Below, piece after piece: positions 1-13,149 of a stretch of DNA of 64,000 nt; position 1 is the first letter of the stretch, and every line of letters starts with the position of its first letter. Source of the stretch: Antedon mediterranea (lineage: Eukaryota > Echinodermata > Crinoidea > Comatulida > Antedonidae); assembly GCF_964355755.1 (NCBI RefSeq), contig NC_092672.1, positions 3,038,001 to 3,102,000 on the forward strand, written 5' to 3'. Made by a program: the position numbers and the translations under genes. The notes under the pieces are model-generated. The model was not told the origin of the DNA and ran no database searches. It saw nothing but the letters and a program-made list of their open reading frames with translations.

Positions 1-484
1 CGTTGGTTTATTTTAAAATATGCTGTTAGTAGGTTTGCTTAATTTAACTAGGCCTACAGTAGCATAGTTGGTACAATAATACAACAGATTTTTTTCTTTT
101 GCATATGTATACTGAATAAAAAAAAAATAAAAAAAATACAATAGATCCGAAGTAATAAATACAAAATAACACAAATATAAATATCAATAGGCACGACATC
201 ACTTTTATTTAAAGACCATAAGCCTACGTGCCTATTATAAGATACTGTAGTGTCTGATTTCGTCTCGGCAGTATATACAATTCGAATCAAGATGAGTAAA
301 ATTAAAGAAAATCGAGAGAATGAACCAATATTGAAGCAGGACGGTAAGATTAAGTTATACTTACTTAGTTATACGTTGAAGATGAATATCTTTCTTTTAT
401 TTTTCCCATGTATTTATACGATGATTTGAGGACGAATTGTATGCCACGTTGAAGAATAATTCTAGGTTATATCAGGGAAGAGTA

Positions 485-673
485 CATTTCACTCTGGTTA
501 ATTTCACTCTTCCCTGATTAATTTCACTCTTCCCTGGTTAATTTCACTCTTCCCTTGTTAATTTCACTCTTCCCTGGTTAATTTCACTCTTCCCTGGTTA
601 ATTTCACTCTTCCCTGGTTAATTTCACTCTTCCCTGGTTAATTTCACTCTTCCCTGGTTAATTTCACTCTTCG
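485..673. repeat. 20-bp minisatellite in intron 1 of copy 1
   Basis: About nine head-to-tail units of TTAATTTCACTCTTCCCTGG, nearly identical to each other. The same array sits at the same intron position in copy 2, where it is about five times longer. Confidence 0.95.
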
Positions 674-2133
674 AATTGACATACCATTGTTACCTTTTAT
701 TTCTATGGTTGAATAATTGTTCTACCATTGTATACTATACAGATGCGAAACCATGGTTGCAAGTTCGATACGTAATGGTCTTTCTGTGTTTCACAGCAAA
801 CACACTGAATTTCATTCTTAGAACAAACTGGAGTATTGCCATTTTACCTATCGTAAGCAACAAATTTGTCTGGATTGTTAGTGTATCAAAATACTAAATC
901 ATGAAATTGAATTAATGAACTATATGAAAATAATAAATATTTGACATATAACAATAGTAAAATTAAATTCACAATTTAAACACTGATGATTGTAAGTGTT
1001 AATATTGTGTCCAACGGAAACTTACAGTTTTGAGAGAAAAAAAACAATCAACTTTTAAACCTACACTTGGTATATATTACGATATCGTACTTAACTATCA
1101 ACCAAATATTACAGTAAAGTATAATCTATTCGTAAACATGCCGTTAAAAAAAAACTTTTTTTAGGCTAGAGAGTTCAACTGGGAAATCCAAAAGCAACAA
1201 AACATCTTAGCCACATTTTTTATTTCCAATTCATGCTCACCTCTTCTCGGAGGATGGTTGGTTGGAAAATACGGAGGTTTTCGGGTTGTGTTGCTTATGC
1301 TATGATTTCATCATTTACGATGGCACTATTAACTCCGTTTGCTGTTAATACAAGCGTTACTCTATTGATAATCAATAGACTCGTCGATGGTTTCGGACAG
1401 GTAGGCCTAATTTGTTTTTTTTTAAATTGTTGTTTTGCCAAAAGAAAAAAAATAAATTAAAATAGCAGCACTTGTAATCTGTGGTAAAACTGTATGCATT
1501 TGTATACATGTGTCGAAATCAATGATATTATATAGCCAAAGGCTTATTACATCTCTCTGGTAGAAATACATGTATTTATATTCCGCGCGTGCGCGCTCCT
1601 AACATTTGCGATCCGAGTTTTTATTTTTTGTTGTTGTAAACATTAAGGACACACGAAAGTTGTGAGTATAGCTAAATCGTTGTATCTATTATTTTTGCTT
1701 GTTTGTTTGGTCTGTCATCTTTCATTCCCTACAGCAATATAATTTTATCAATGAAATACAGTACATTTAATTTTTGTCAGGGCATGGTGATGACAGGATC
1801 CGTGGGTATTATAAGAAGATGGTCAATATTAGATGAACGCAGTACATTTATATCGATTACAACGTCAGGTAATAATTTAGACCTTGGTGCATTTCCATTT
1901 TTTCCATGCCTCCATGCCAGAAAAGCGGTAATTCTAAAGTTCTGAGGTCGATCAGAAATATGAAATAAAGTAAAACAATGCCATATTATAAAGTAAGAAA
2001 CAGAAAGAGGACATGCGAATGTTTGCATAGGCCTATCATTTGAAAACAAACGTTACATGTTATGTCAAATTCATTTCACTAAAAACAGTAAATGTTATCA
2101 AATCCCATTTTTTTATTTTTTGTTTGCTCGTAC

Positions 2134-2322
2134 AGAGTGAAAATCGTTTCACTCAGAGTGAAAACAGTTTCACGCAGAGTGAAAACCGTTTAACTTTGAG
2201 TGAAAACAATTTCACTCTGAGTGAAAATAGTTTCACTCTGAGTGAAAACAGTTTCACTCTGAGTGAAAAGAGTTTAACTCGGAGTAAAAACAGTTTCACT
2301 CAAAGTGAAAACAGTTTCACTC
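2134..2322. repeat. Hairpin-forming 20-bp minisatellite, intron 4 of copy 1
   Basis: About nine units based on GAGTGAAAACAGTTTCACTC. Each unit is itself an inverted repeat (AGTGAAA / TTTCACT), so the array can fold as a row of small hairpins. It reads open in one frame only because of its period and is not coding. Confidence 0.9.
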
Positions 2323-2899
2323 TAAACAACGAGCGACCATTTTACTCGTTTACGATAAAGAGTGTAGTTAGTATAGTCAAATTAGTTTTGGACTGTAATT
2401 GCAAATCTATGAAAATATCTTTTTTTTTAGGATATAGTTTTGGGGCCATTTTAGCAATGTACCTGTCTTCGTGGCTTTGCACGTCAACGGAACTGGGAGG
2501 CTGGCCAACTACATTTTATTCATTTGGTATGATAAGAACAATGATACTTTTTTGTACTTTTATGAAAATCTCATTTATATCACATGTGGTGCCTGTATCA
2601 TGTAAAGTTAAGTTAAGGGTTAGGTTACTACTAGATACACGTGAAACACATGTGATGTTGTATTACCAAATATTCCTATGATACTAATTCATTTTATTTT
2701 TATTGTTTTAAAATCTTAAATAGAGTGAATTTCTGTCAGTGGCTCCCCACGCTGTGTTTTGTATTACAATCATCATTGGGGGATTGGCTTCAGACTATAT
2801 CATTTCTCACTCGATGCTGAGCGTAACAAACACGAGAAAATTAATTTATGCTCTTCGTAAGTATAAGTACAACTTTATATGTACTGTATTTTGAGGAAA

Positions 2900-3031
2900 G
2901 TGACCAAATATGGTAGTGATATGTCCAAATATGGTAGTGATATGTCCAAATATGGTAGTGATATGTCCAAATATGGTAGTGATTATGTCCAAATATGGTA
3001 GTGATATGTCCAAATATGGTAGTGATATGCT
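2900..3031. repeat. 20-bp minisatellite CCAAATATGGTAGTGATATG
   Basis: Six to seven units in the intron before the penultimate exon. They are followed by TTTGATAATGTAGACAGAG, the terminal motif of the local MITE family seen whole at 13150-13310 and 30366-30541. The array therefore looks grown from a MITE's internal sequence. Confidence 0.9.
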
Positions 3032-3806
3032 CAAATAATGTCACGTAATGTTTGATAATGTAGACAGAGTAACGCGTATATTATGATTTAATAACCGTGT
3101 TTTTTTTTATGTTTTATTTTTAGCTCTCGGATTATCCGCATTTTTAGTTGTTTTAACTGGTTATATTGAAAACAAAGTAATCAACGTCATTTTGTTGACT
3201 ATCGTACTTGGGTTTTATGGACCGATGGCTGGTACAGTCGGGGCTAATGCAATAGATTTGGCGCCAAATCATTCTAGTCTGATTGTTGGAATAGCGTATA
3301 CATTTTCTACAACACCTGGGTTTATTTCTCCAATGGTAGCCGGAGTAATAACAAAAAAGTAAGTAAGTAACAATTTCCAATATCATTAATATTGTGTGCA
3401 CAATTTACCTTACGGCTTTTTTGTTTTGGGCTCTAAATTTGACCGCGAACAATGACTAAAGGCCTAGCCAATTATAACATCTCATTTTTTACGCTAAATA
3501 GTAATGACAATTAATAAAGTTTTTTTATAAAAGATGTATTATCCCGCAAAAACATGAAAAATAAAGATTAATTTAAAAAGACTTTGAATAGACCATTTCG
3601 CAATAATAATGTTAATCACTTCCGTGGAAAAAGAATGTACACAACTGTGCTTTCACGGATAAAAAGAAAAAAAAAACGGTTAAATTACAGTTTTTTCAAG
3701 TAAAATTTTTTTTTTCGATCCAATTAAAAATGACACTGCTTCATCAAAAATATTTTAAAACAAATATTTTTTCAGGGGGACAATAAAATAGTGATAATTA
3801 GATATA

Positions 3807-5370
3807 ACTAGATGGCACGCTCGCTTCGCTCGCGTACCATCTCGGTCGTGCCCACAGATGGTTCTCGAATACACAGTATTTCCAGCGAGAAAAAAATGGA
3901 GATTTCAAATGTACGTACCGCAGGACTATAATACATTGTCGTTTACAGAAACGAATAAATATACACAATGATTTATGTAGTCAACCAAAATTAGCACCCT
4001 GGGAATTACTTCCGAGAGAGAAACAAAATGAGTCAAATTTTTTTATTTGGACTCATTTAAACAAACCCAATTTGTGTTTTGTATGTAACATTAAGGGTTG
4101 AGGGATGGGGGAAGAAGATAGGTACAAAGAGGAAACATTTTAAAATATATTCTTATCCACTCAGTAACGAAATATTGTTTTTAATGTTTTATAGGCCTAT
4201 AAATAATATACCACTAAATACAGTAAAACATTTACGATTTAATACGGTACTTTGTTAAAACTCTCACTGTCATAGTCGATTGAAATAGTAAAGTACATGT
4301 AACGATACACCACTACGACGTTTATATATTTTTAAATTATTAATTAATACAAACGTTGAGAAGCAACTGTCAGTAATAACGTTTATTTATTTCTATATTA
4401 TATGTTTATAATCTAACACTAGGGCCTACCCACACTCACAGTAATAAAGTTTATTTGTATATATTTTTATATTACATCTAACAGTACCAACACTCACAGT
4501 AAGAAATTTGCGATTCAAATTGCGATCAAAAGTGGTTAATACCTTAACAGTATTGTACAGCATTGCAATACTATTTATGTTTATTCTCCAAGGGGGCCCA
4601 TAAATCTAAATCTAAATCTATACCTCTATGGTTAAACCAAATAATTTGGAATGTTTATTTGTATATTATATGTTTATAATCTAACAGTAGGGCCTACCCA
4701 CACTCACAGTAATAAAGTTTATTTGTATATATTTTTATATTACATCTAACAGTACCAACACTCACAGTAAGAAATTTGCGATTCAAATTGCGATCAAAAG
4801 TGGTTAATACCTTAACAGTATTGTACAGCATTGCAATACTATTTATGTTTATTCTCCAAGGGGGCCCATAAATCTAAAGCTATACCTGTATGTTTAAACC
4901 AAATAATTTGGAATGTTCCATTCATCACAAATCAATACATTTGTAAAAACGTATATTAAATGTATCAAAATAGTATTTTTTAAAGAAAATCGGCCTGTCT
5001 TCAACATTATGATGCTGTACTCGAACTGTTCAACCGGTTTTCAGCTATTAAAAACAATTATCGTAGGAGGAGATAGGAAAATGCGAAGCCTCCTCGCATT
5101 TTTGTGGCGGGTATTTTTCAAGATGGACATCCATTAGACAGTGTATACCACGATCGGAAAACACCCCTATTTGGGGCAAATCGTTGAACCTAAATTCGTT
5201 TTAATCGTCAATAACTAATTATCTAACTTAATTTAATTAGTAAACAGGGTTACATCAGGTGGTTAAAATCAGTACCGAAAGTACGAACCAACTTTATATA
5301 CCATCGAGTAAAAATTCTAGAAGTAAGGCGCGATTTACCGAATTTTGCCCTTACGTAAATTTATATATAG
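3807..5370. mobile_element. Non-coding transposon copy inserted in the last intron of copy 1
   Basis: Copy 2 reads GATATAATTTTTACAT without interruption at 14877-14892. Copy 1 has the same flanks separated by 1,564 bp, beginning ACTAGATGGCACGC and ending AAATTTATATATAG. A second, inverted copy of the same sequence lies at 15524-17350, so this is a repeated mobile unit. It contains no long reading frame. An internal stretch of about 264 bp is tandemly duplicated (4396-4659 and 4660-4913, both with TCTAACAGTA and CCAAGGGGGCCCATAAA). Family not recognised. Confidence 0.75.
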
Positions 5371-5706
5371 ATTTTTACATAAAATTGAAAAAGTTTTAAG
5401 AATAACGATATAATCAACTGAAAACTATTGTTTTTTTCTTTTGTAACGTTAGTTCTTGTATTGTATTCCTATTCTTTAATAAAATAAAATATTTTATGAA
5501 TCTGTTAATTCAACTGATTGTTTTTTCAGAACACAATATATCAATGGCGAATAATATTCTGTATAGTAGCTGGACTTCATATCATTGGGATAGTTTCTTT
5601 TGTAATGTTTGGAAGTGGAGAGATACAGCACTGGGCAAAATCAAGCGAAAATAACGCAGAATCAGTACCATTCACATCATTAGAAAATAAAGAAAGTGAT
5701 GATTGA

Positions 5707-7440
5707 AACAAAAACAAACCAAGATTCACGAATCGAATGTTTAACTCCATTTATAAGATGAGAAATATACACCTTTGATAACGAGTGACAGGCCGACTGA
5801 CTATTGACTATAGTAGGCCTAATTTAGACCTATCGTCGCTAACAGTAAATCTAAAGTATAAAGATAATATTTGTCCTCAAGCTTAACTGGAAACTGAGGA
5901 AAATTCGGATTAGGTCCTCCACGGACCCACGGCAGCCAACACTGTAACGTCTACCATATCAGCACACCGGATTGTATTTATTATTAACAATTGTTTTTAT
6001 TTGAATTATTTTAACTTATTAAAATAATTTTCCGACAAATACACAATCATCAGCTAAATTCAGTCCTACTTTTTTTTAAACATCTCTGTGAAGCTCTGCT
6101 ATACACTATAAAACTAGTGCTACTAGCTGTTACTGCTGTTATTCATTAATCATTAACAGTGGCGCGTATGATGGGCTGTATCCGCATAATTTTGGTTGGA
6201 TATGATTTGTTTTTAATATTATTATATTTATATTAATAAGAAATTCTGTTTCATACCGGTTATACCGCCTAGTGTTGTTGGTGAATGGAGTGCGCGTCAC
6301 AGTGGATTAATCGTTATAGAATTACTGCAGCTCAAATTTGAAGAAAAAAAAGGCCTACTTGTTTTAAACTACCGCCATTTTATTCATGTAATGGCATGTA
6401 ATTCGTTTAATGCGCATGTCTGATGATATGCCATGTTTTGAGGCTACTTAGAGATAAACATACAATAGAGGTAAGGACGAGACGCAACGTGTGCGAGTTG
6501 ACCAATGACAAGCGACAGTTCAAATAATCCATCGCTTGTGATTGGTCAAATCATCATTGTGTTTCTACAGTAGTGGGACTAAGCTGAATATAATGTAAGT
6601 GCGATCGTGATTTACGGTATTAACTTTAAAAAGAAATGACCACTCACTAAATACAATACAGGTAAGTTCTACAAAAGACATAGAGTATAATACTGTACGA
6701 ATGTATAGAAAGTTATAATCATTTGACTTAAGTAGGATCCGTTGTTTCAATTAAGATCGTCTCAATCTTCCCTTCTGATTTATCAAGGTCACCTCTTAAT
6801 TTTGTTGTGTGGGTTTCTTTTCTAATTTAATAACTTGCACGATTTACATTTTTAGACCCATGTACAGCATTTAGTTTATTTACAGTTACTTGCATATAAA
6901 AAAAGGAGAAAAATCTATTCAAAATCAGTAATTCTGTTAATAAAATACATTCATGGAATGCTCCGGTGTAAGTGTATTTTTAAACATGATACATGAGTTT
7001 TTACAGATTGACTTATTTAATTCTCACTATTTTTATTTTGTAGAGTATATAGAGCAAAAATGAGCATAGCTTATTCTTTATGTTGCATTCTCAACAAAAA
7101 ACTTCAAAAGAACAGTTCCTATTATTAACATTTTAATTTCTAAATATATATTTAACATATATAATATTTATATTTTATTTGAATGGGTGTTAGCTTATTA
7201 AAATTATATTATTCATGTTAATGTCCATCTGTATAAAATATCGTTGGAACAAAAACACCCAGCCCTCTCATTTCATTTTCGTAATGAAAACCAAACATAC
7301 TGGACCCGACTGTTTTATTTTGAGGTCTAATAGCTGAATTCCGCTACTTGACAACCTTAACAACTCGGTGGTTGATGTTATATACCAAATTAGAAAGTAA
7401 GTGTTTTCTCTCGATTGTTGTTCGATTTTAACCCAACTGT
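5707..7440. other. Spacer between the SLC17-like copies
   Basis: No gene seen. AT-rich sequence with homopolymer runs. The duplicated unit resumes near 7440: 7440-7700 matches the first 290 bases of the window. That gives a tandem period of about 7.4 kb (ATG at 292 and at 7705). Confidence 0.6.
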
Positions 7441-8493
7441 AAGTTCATTGGTTTATTTAACTTAATATGCGGACATTGCTGTTAGTAGGCTTTGTTTTAT
7501 TTAACTACAATAGCATAGTTGGTACAATAATACAATAGGTCCGAAGTAATAAATACAAAATAACACAAATTCAATTTAAATATCAATAGGTCCTATACAA
7601 TACGACATCACTATAGAAAGACCATAAGCCTACGTGCCTATTATAAGATACTGTAGTGTCTGATTTCGTCTCGGAACTATATACAATTCGAATCGTTGAA
7701 CAAGATGCGTAAAATTAAAGAAAATCGAGAGAATGAACCAATACTGAAACAGGACGGTAAGATTAAAGGTCAGGTGCGGGCAACAATTATTTATTGATCA
7801 TACATTCTAATAATTATTGATCTATAGTTTCCCCTATGTTTCATAATTTTTGGGATTTTATTTGTGTTACACGAGCTTCTTGAAAATAAGCACTTTCTTA
7901 TCATAGTTAAAATTACACAGTAAAATCTCTATTCTTTTGTTGTACACAAATTTTGTAAATAGAGAGGCATTTTAAAAAGCTATGAAAACTAAACGGTGTG
8001 GTAAAAAATGTTATCAGATGACTAAATATAGGTAATATAACTTGAATATTACATATCTGGTATTTTTATTCAACTTCAGATTTTTATTTTCATGCTATAG
8101 CAAAAATTATCCACCGTATATACACCATCTTTTTTCACCTTCTAGGGAGTCACCAGACATGTTATTACATTAGGTTACCTACCTAACTACTGGACAAAAG
8201 TCTTTCTGGTTTTTATGGAAGAATTTTGCCAAATTTTGTATTTGACCATATTAAGGGAAATTCATGTTTTTTCATCTTGATTTCTGTTACAAATATTTGA
8301 TTTATGTACAATTAACCATATATTATATTTAAAATTCATGCCTGTACCTGAGCTTTAAGTTATACTTAGCAGTAAATTGTTGAAGATGAATATCTTTCTT
8401 TTTATTTTTCCCATGTATTTATACGATGATTTGAGAACGAATTTTATGCCACGTTGAAGAATAATTCTAGGTTATATCAGGGAAGAGTACATT

Positions 8494-9397
8494 TCACTTA
8501 GTTCACTCTTTTCTGGTTAATTTCAATCTTCCTTGGTTAATTTCACTCTTCCTTGGTAAATTTCACTCTTCCTTGGTAAATTTCACTCTTCCTTGGTTAA
8601 TTTCACTCTTCCTTGGTTAATTTCACTCTTCCCTTGTTAATTTCACTCTTCCCTGGTTAATTTACTCTTCCCTGGTTAATTTCACTCTTCGCTGGTTAAT
8701 TTCACTCTTCCTTGGTTAATTTCACTCTTCCTTGGTTAATTTCACTCTTACTTGGTTAATTTCGCTCTTCTTTGGTTAATTTCATTCTTCCTTTGTTAAT
8801 TTCACTCTTCCTTTGTTAATTTCACTCTTCCTTTGTTAATTTCACTCTTCCTTGGTTAATTTAACTCTTCCTTTGTTAATTTCACTCTTCCTTGGTTAAT
8901 TTCACTTTTCCTTGGCTAATTTCACTCTTCCCTGGTTAATTTCACTCTTCCCTGGTTAATTTCACTCTTCACTGGTTAATTTCACTCTTCCCTGGTTAAT
9001 TTCACTCTTCCCTGGTTAATTTCACTTTTCCCTTGTTAATTTCACTCTCCACTGGTTAATTTCACTCTTCCCTGGTTAATTTCACTCTTCCTTGGTTAAT
9101 TTCACTCTTCCCTGTTAATTTCATTCTTCCCTGGTTAATTTCACTCTTACCTTGTTAATTTCACTCTTACCTTGTTAATTTCACTCTTCCCTGGTTAATT
9201 TCACTCTTCCTTGGTTAATTTCACTCTTCCCTGTTAATTTCACTCTTCCCTGGTTAATTTCACTCTTCCCTGGTTAATTTCACTCTTACCTTGTTAATTT
9301 CACTCTTCCCTGGTTAATTTCACTCTTCCTTGGTTAATTATCACTCTTCCCTGGTTAATTTCACTCTTCCCTGGTTAATTTCACTCTTCCCTGGTTA
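8494..9397. repeat. Expanded 20-bp minisatellite in intron 1 of copy 2
   Basis: About 45 units of TTAATTTCACTCTTCCYTGG with scattered substitutions and a few 19-bp units. It is orthologous in position to the short array at 485-673. There are no spacers between units, so it is not CRISPR-like. Confidence 0.95.
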
Positions 9398-9449
9398 TAT
9401 CGATAATATTGCAAAACTTTGATTTAGAAACAAGCAAGACGGTATATAA

Positions 9450-9985
9450 TTATTTTTTTCTTTTTTTGTTCACATCTGTTATACATACAAAAAAAAACAC
9501 ATTTAAACAAAGCAAAACTACAATTAAAATAAGTAAAATAAGAAAATAATAAAGCACCCATAACCCACTACCCCCTTAAGCAAGATCTACAATTTTCTTA
9601 AATCTGTTTAATATGAACTTCAGCATTTTAAAATAAAGTAAATTATTTTTTATTCTGCAGGCATAAATATAATATTGTGTTGAAAAGGATAAAATAATTT
9701 GTAATACTTGGCAAGCCTTTTTCCCCAAAACTATAAATTTCATTGTTTAGATTAATTGAATTTCCTGTTAGTTCAAAATAAGGTTTTCAACAAAAACTCC
9801 AAAAAGGATGGCACACAAACAAATGAAGTAAATTGTCTTTCTCTTTTTTACAAAAGGAACATAAGTCGGATTCAGTTAATCCGATCCTGAACAACCTTTC
9901 ATTTGTAAAAATAATCTTGTGTAGGAATTTAAATTGGAAAGCGTTTACTTTGCCATCAAGGTGTAGCTTATGGAGTAACAATCAA
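9450..9985 (-). mobile_element. 5'-truncated LINE remnant (reverse-transcriptase C-terminus)
   Basis: On the minus strand, 9981-9787 reads a peptide with KVNAFQFKFLHKIIFTNERL, GLTESDLCSFC and LLHLFVCHPFW. This is the C-x2-C...H-x4-C zinc-binding motif found after the reverse transcriptase domain of many non-LTR retrotransposons. It then runs through non-coding sequence to a poly-T tract on the plus strand at 9450-9470, which is the expected poly-A end of a minus-strand LINE. It is absent from copy 1. Clade not determined. Confidence 0.65.
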
Positions 9986-10196
9986 AATTGCCCATGTTTG
10001 ACCATATTATAATATAATTATAATTATTATTGCGAAATAAAAAATCAGCATTATCATACGCACATTTTTCTTTTCTAATTACTCAATTATAATGGAGGAT
10101 TCCCACAGAATCCACCATTTACAATTACAGATTTGTCATTATTGTTGTCGGTAATTGTCCTTTTGTGGATGAGCTATAATACTTATTAGTAACTTA

Positions 10197-10396
10197 GGCC
10201 GTGTTTCCACAGCCAAAACAAAATTATCGGTTCAGTTCAAAGGTTAAACATTATCGCATTATTTTATGCGATAATTATCCGATTTGAATGAGATAATTAT
10301 CGGTTAATTTTTTGCGAGTGGAATCGGTTAAACCCCGTTTCCACAGGCAGTTTATCGGTTAATTATCGGTTAATTTTTGGCTGCAGAAACACGGCC
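10197..10396. mobile_element. 200-bp MITE with GGCCGTGTTTCC termini
   Basis: The ends are inverted: GGCCGTGTTTCCACAGCCAA on the left, and TTGGCTGCAGAAACACGGCC on the right. The inside is built of repeated ATTATCGGTTAAT motifs in both orientations. No coding capacity. A clear target duplication was not found. Confidence 0.7.
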
Positions 10397-11201
10397 ATAT
10401 TGTCACAACATAATAAACATAATCATTTTCGTGGTATAATGATTACCGTAATATAAGGATCTATCCTAGCTTAATCAATTATCCATTGTATCTATCCCTG
10501 GGTCATTTTGAGACAAAGCTCACTTGAACTTCTAGACAACCCACCTATATTCTCATATGTATTATAATAATCACTATTATTATCGAATTGACTAACCATT
10601 GTTACCTTTTATTTCTATGTGATTGAATACATGTTCTACCATTTTGTACATACAGATGCGAAACCGTGGTTACCAGTTCGATACGTCACTGTTTTTCTGT
10701 GTTTCGCAGCAAACACACTGAATAATATTCTCCGAACAAACTGGAGTGTTGCCATTTTACCTATAGTAAGCAACACATTTGAAACTAATTCTGGATTGTT
10801 GTACCGAATTGAAATAATGAACTATGACAATAATAAATATTTGACATATAACTATAGAATTAAATTCACAATTTAATCACTGATTGAATTGTAAGTGTTA
10901 ATAATATAGTTTGTCCGATGGAAACTTAATGTGTTGTGAAAAAGTCAACGTTTAGACGTACCTAGGCCTAATTTAAGATATCGTAGGCCTACTTAAGTAT
11001 CAACAAAATTACAGTAAAGTATAATGTAGATTATTTGTATGAAATGTTTGATGTTTTTAATTAAAGGCCTTTTTGTAAAAAAAATCCTCAATCCAGCTTT
11101 TTGGCTGCTACAGATTTTATTTGCCTTAGTGAATTATTCTTGATGTTCTTTTGAAATTGAAATAAAGATACCAAGATATATATATGGCTTGCCGATCTAT
11201 G

Positions 11202-11202
<1 letters not shown>

Positions 11203-11262
<60 letters not shown>
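11203..11262. repeat. (TA)n microsatellite
   Basis: About 30 uninterrupted TA dinucleotides in intron 2 of copy 2. Copy 1 lacks them. Confidence 0.97.
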
Positions 11263-11264
<2 letters not shown>

Positions 11265-12002
11265 CTATTCGTTTAAAAAACTATAACTTTTTTAGGCTAC
11301 AGAGTTCAACTGGAAAATCAAAAAACAACAAACATCTTAGCCACATTTTATATTTCCAATTCATGCTCACCTCTTCTCGGAAGATGGTTGGTTGGAAAAT
11401 ACGGAGGTTTTCCGGTTGTGTTGCTTGCTATGATTTCATCATTTACAATGGCACTATTAACTCCGTTTGCTGTTAATACAAGCGTTATTCTATTGATAAT
11501 CAATAGACTCGTCGATGGTTTCGAACAGGTAGACATAATTTGTTTTTTAAATTGTTGTTTTGCGAAAATAAAAAAGCAAAAATTAAAATAGCAGCACTTG
11601 TAATCTCTGGTAAAACTGTATTTATTATTGTAACATTTTGCAGTCCGATTTTTTTATATTTTTTATAAACATTAAGGACACACGAAAGTTGTGAGTATAG
11701 CTAAATCGTTGTATCTATTATTTTTGCTTGTTTGTTAGGTCTGTCATCTTTCATTCCCTACAGCAATATAATTTTATCAATGAAATAACTAACATAATTT
11801 AGGGCATGGTGATGACAGGATCCGTGGGTATTATAAGAAGATGGTCAATATTAGATGAACGCAGTACATTTATATCGATTACAACCTCAGGTAATAATTT
11901 AGACCTTGGTGCATTTCCATTTTTTACATGCCAGTAAAATGGTAATTTTAAAGTTCTGAGGTCGATCAGAAATATGAAATAAAGTAAACAATGCCATATA
12001 CA

Positions 12003-12085
12003 TGGCTGTAGTCGCCTGCTCAAATTTTAGTTATAGTGTTTACCGACCGACCGACCAACCGACCGACATAGTGACCTGTAGTAAA
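12003..12085. repeat. ACCGACCGACC-rich dispersed repeat fragment
   Basis: Contains GTAGTCGCCTGC, then ACCGACCGACCAACCGACCG and CATAGTGACCTGTAGT. A related block at 17092-17200 has AGTCGCGTG, GACCGACAGACCGACCGGCA and CACGCGACTAAAA, so this is a dispersed element with inverted AGTCGCG ends. Not present at the matching place in copy 1. Confidence 0.55.
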
Positions 12086-12218
12086 AACAGAAAGAGGATA
12101 TGCGAATTTTTGTATATCATTTGAAAACAATCATGTCAAATTTATACCACTAAAAACAGTAAATGTTATTAAATTCCATTTGTTTAGGCCTACTATTTTT
12201 TTACTCTCTTTTTGCTCG

Positions 12219-12291
12219 TTCAGAGTGAAAACCGTTTCACTCAGAGTGAAAACAGTTTCACTCAAAGTGAAAACAGTTTCACTCTAAACAA
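12219..12291. repeat. Hairpin minisatellite, intron 4 of copy 2
   Basis: Three units of the AGTGAAAACAGTTTCACTC array (nine in copy 1). It is followed by about 236 bp, to about 12528, that are absent from copy 1, AT-rich and without recognisable content. Confidence 0.85.
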
Positions 12292-13149
12292 CGTCATTGT
12301 ACAATTCATGTCTTTTAAAAAATAATTCTTTAGATATTTTTAACTGTAATTTTTCTCAATTTAAATGTATTATTAATGAAATTATTTAACTTTTCTTTTT
12401 CATTTGTATATACTTATATTGGCTCATATTTTATAGTTTAGTTTTTATTTTCAACCTGTTATTGGTGTTTTACACTGTTGGTTTGATATAAAGAATAAAT
12501 AATGAATTTATTTTCAGTTAAATCTAAACGAGCGACCATTTTACTCGTTTACGATAAAGAGTGTAGTTAGTATAGTCAAATTAGTTTTGGACTGAAATTA
12601 CCAATCTATGAAATAACTTTTTTTTAGGATATAGTTTTGGGGCCATTTTAGCAATGTACCTGTCTTCGTGGCTTTGCACGTCAACGGAACTGGGAGGCTG
12701 GCCAACTACATTTTATTCATTTGGTATGATAAGAACAATGATACTTTTTTGTACTTTTATGAAAATGTATCTCCATCATTTGTTATATAACATTGTATTA
12801 ATATAAATAAAATATAAACTTGTATTTTACAAATTCAATGCATTATATAAAAATAACATGGAGTATCAAAAATATAAAATAATATTGATGTGTATTGTTT
12901 TTTTTTAATGTAGTGTACAATAATGAATATTATATTAAATTCAGCAATTAATATTAATGTATTTTGTTAAGGTATTACTACCATTATTTGGTGTTTGTTG
13001 TGGTGTATTATTGCATCTAGCTAGTGAACCAACTGACAATCGATGGATATCAACATTTGAAAAAGAAACGTTATTATGTCAATCAACAATGAAAGAAAGT
13101 GAAAAGGTTTTGTACATGTTTGTATTTCATGTTTTAATTATTGTATTAA

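Larger units (their letters stand above)
292..5706 (+). pseudogene. SLC17-like anion transporter, tandem copy 1 (disrupted)
   Basis: Major facilitator transporter of the SLC17 (sialin/vesicular glutamate transporter) type, a multi-span membrane protein. Exons by splice signals and by comparison with copy 2: 292-343 (ATG), 743-852, 1165-1400, 1781-1868, 2431-2526, 2724-2856, 3124-3362, 5530-5706 (TGA). Family-like segments are FNWEIQKQQ...GGWLVGKYGG, GMVMTGSVGIIRRW, FLSVAPHAV and GEIQHWAKS near the C-terminus. The exon frames of the two copies together give a 470-codon ancestral CDS (including stop), the usual SLC17 size. Lesions: exon 3 is 236 nt instead of 234 (2 extra nt near 1295) and shifts frame. 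The two exons present in copy 2 at 12972-13106 and 13434-13583 are absent. The last codon of the penultimate exon is TAA (3360-3362) where copy 2 has GAA. I therefore call it a pseudogene. Sequencing error could explain the indel but not the missing exons. Confidence 0.8.

Noticed and set aside
2040-2681. 213-codon open frame
   Set aside because: Open only because of the 20-bp hairpin array; it crosses the real exon at 2431-2526 and splice sites in the wrong way.
8494-9397. Regular repeat array resembling CRISPR
   Set aside because: Units are directly contiguous with no unique spacers, and the sequence is a eukaryotic intron.
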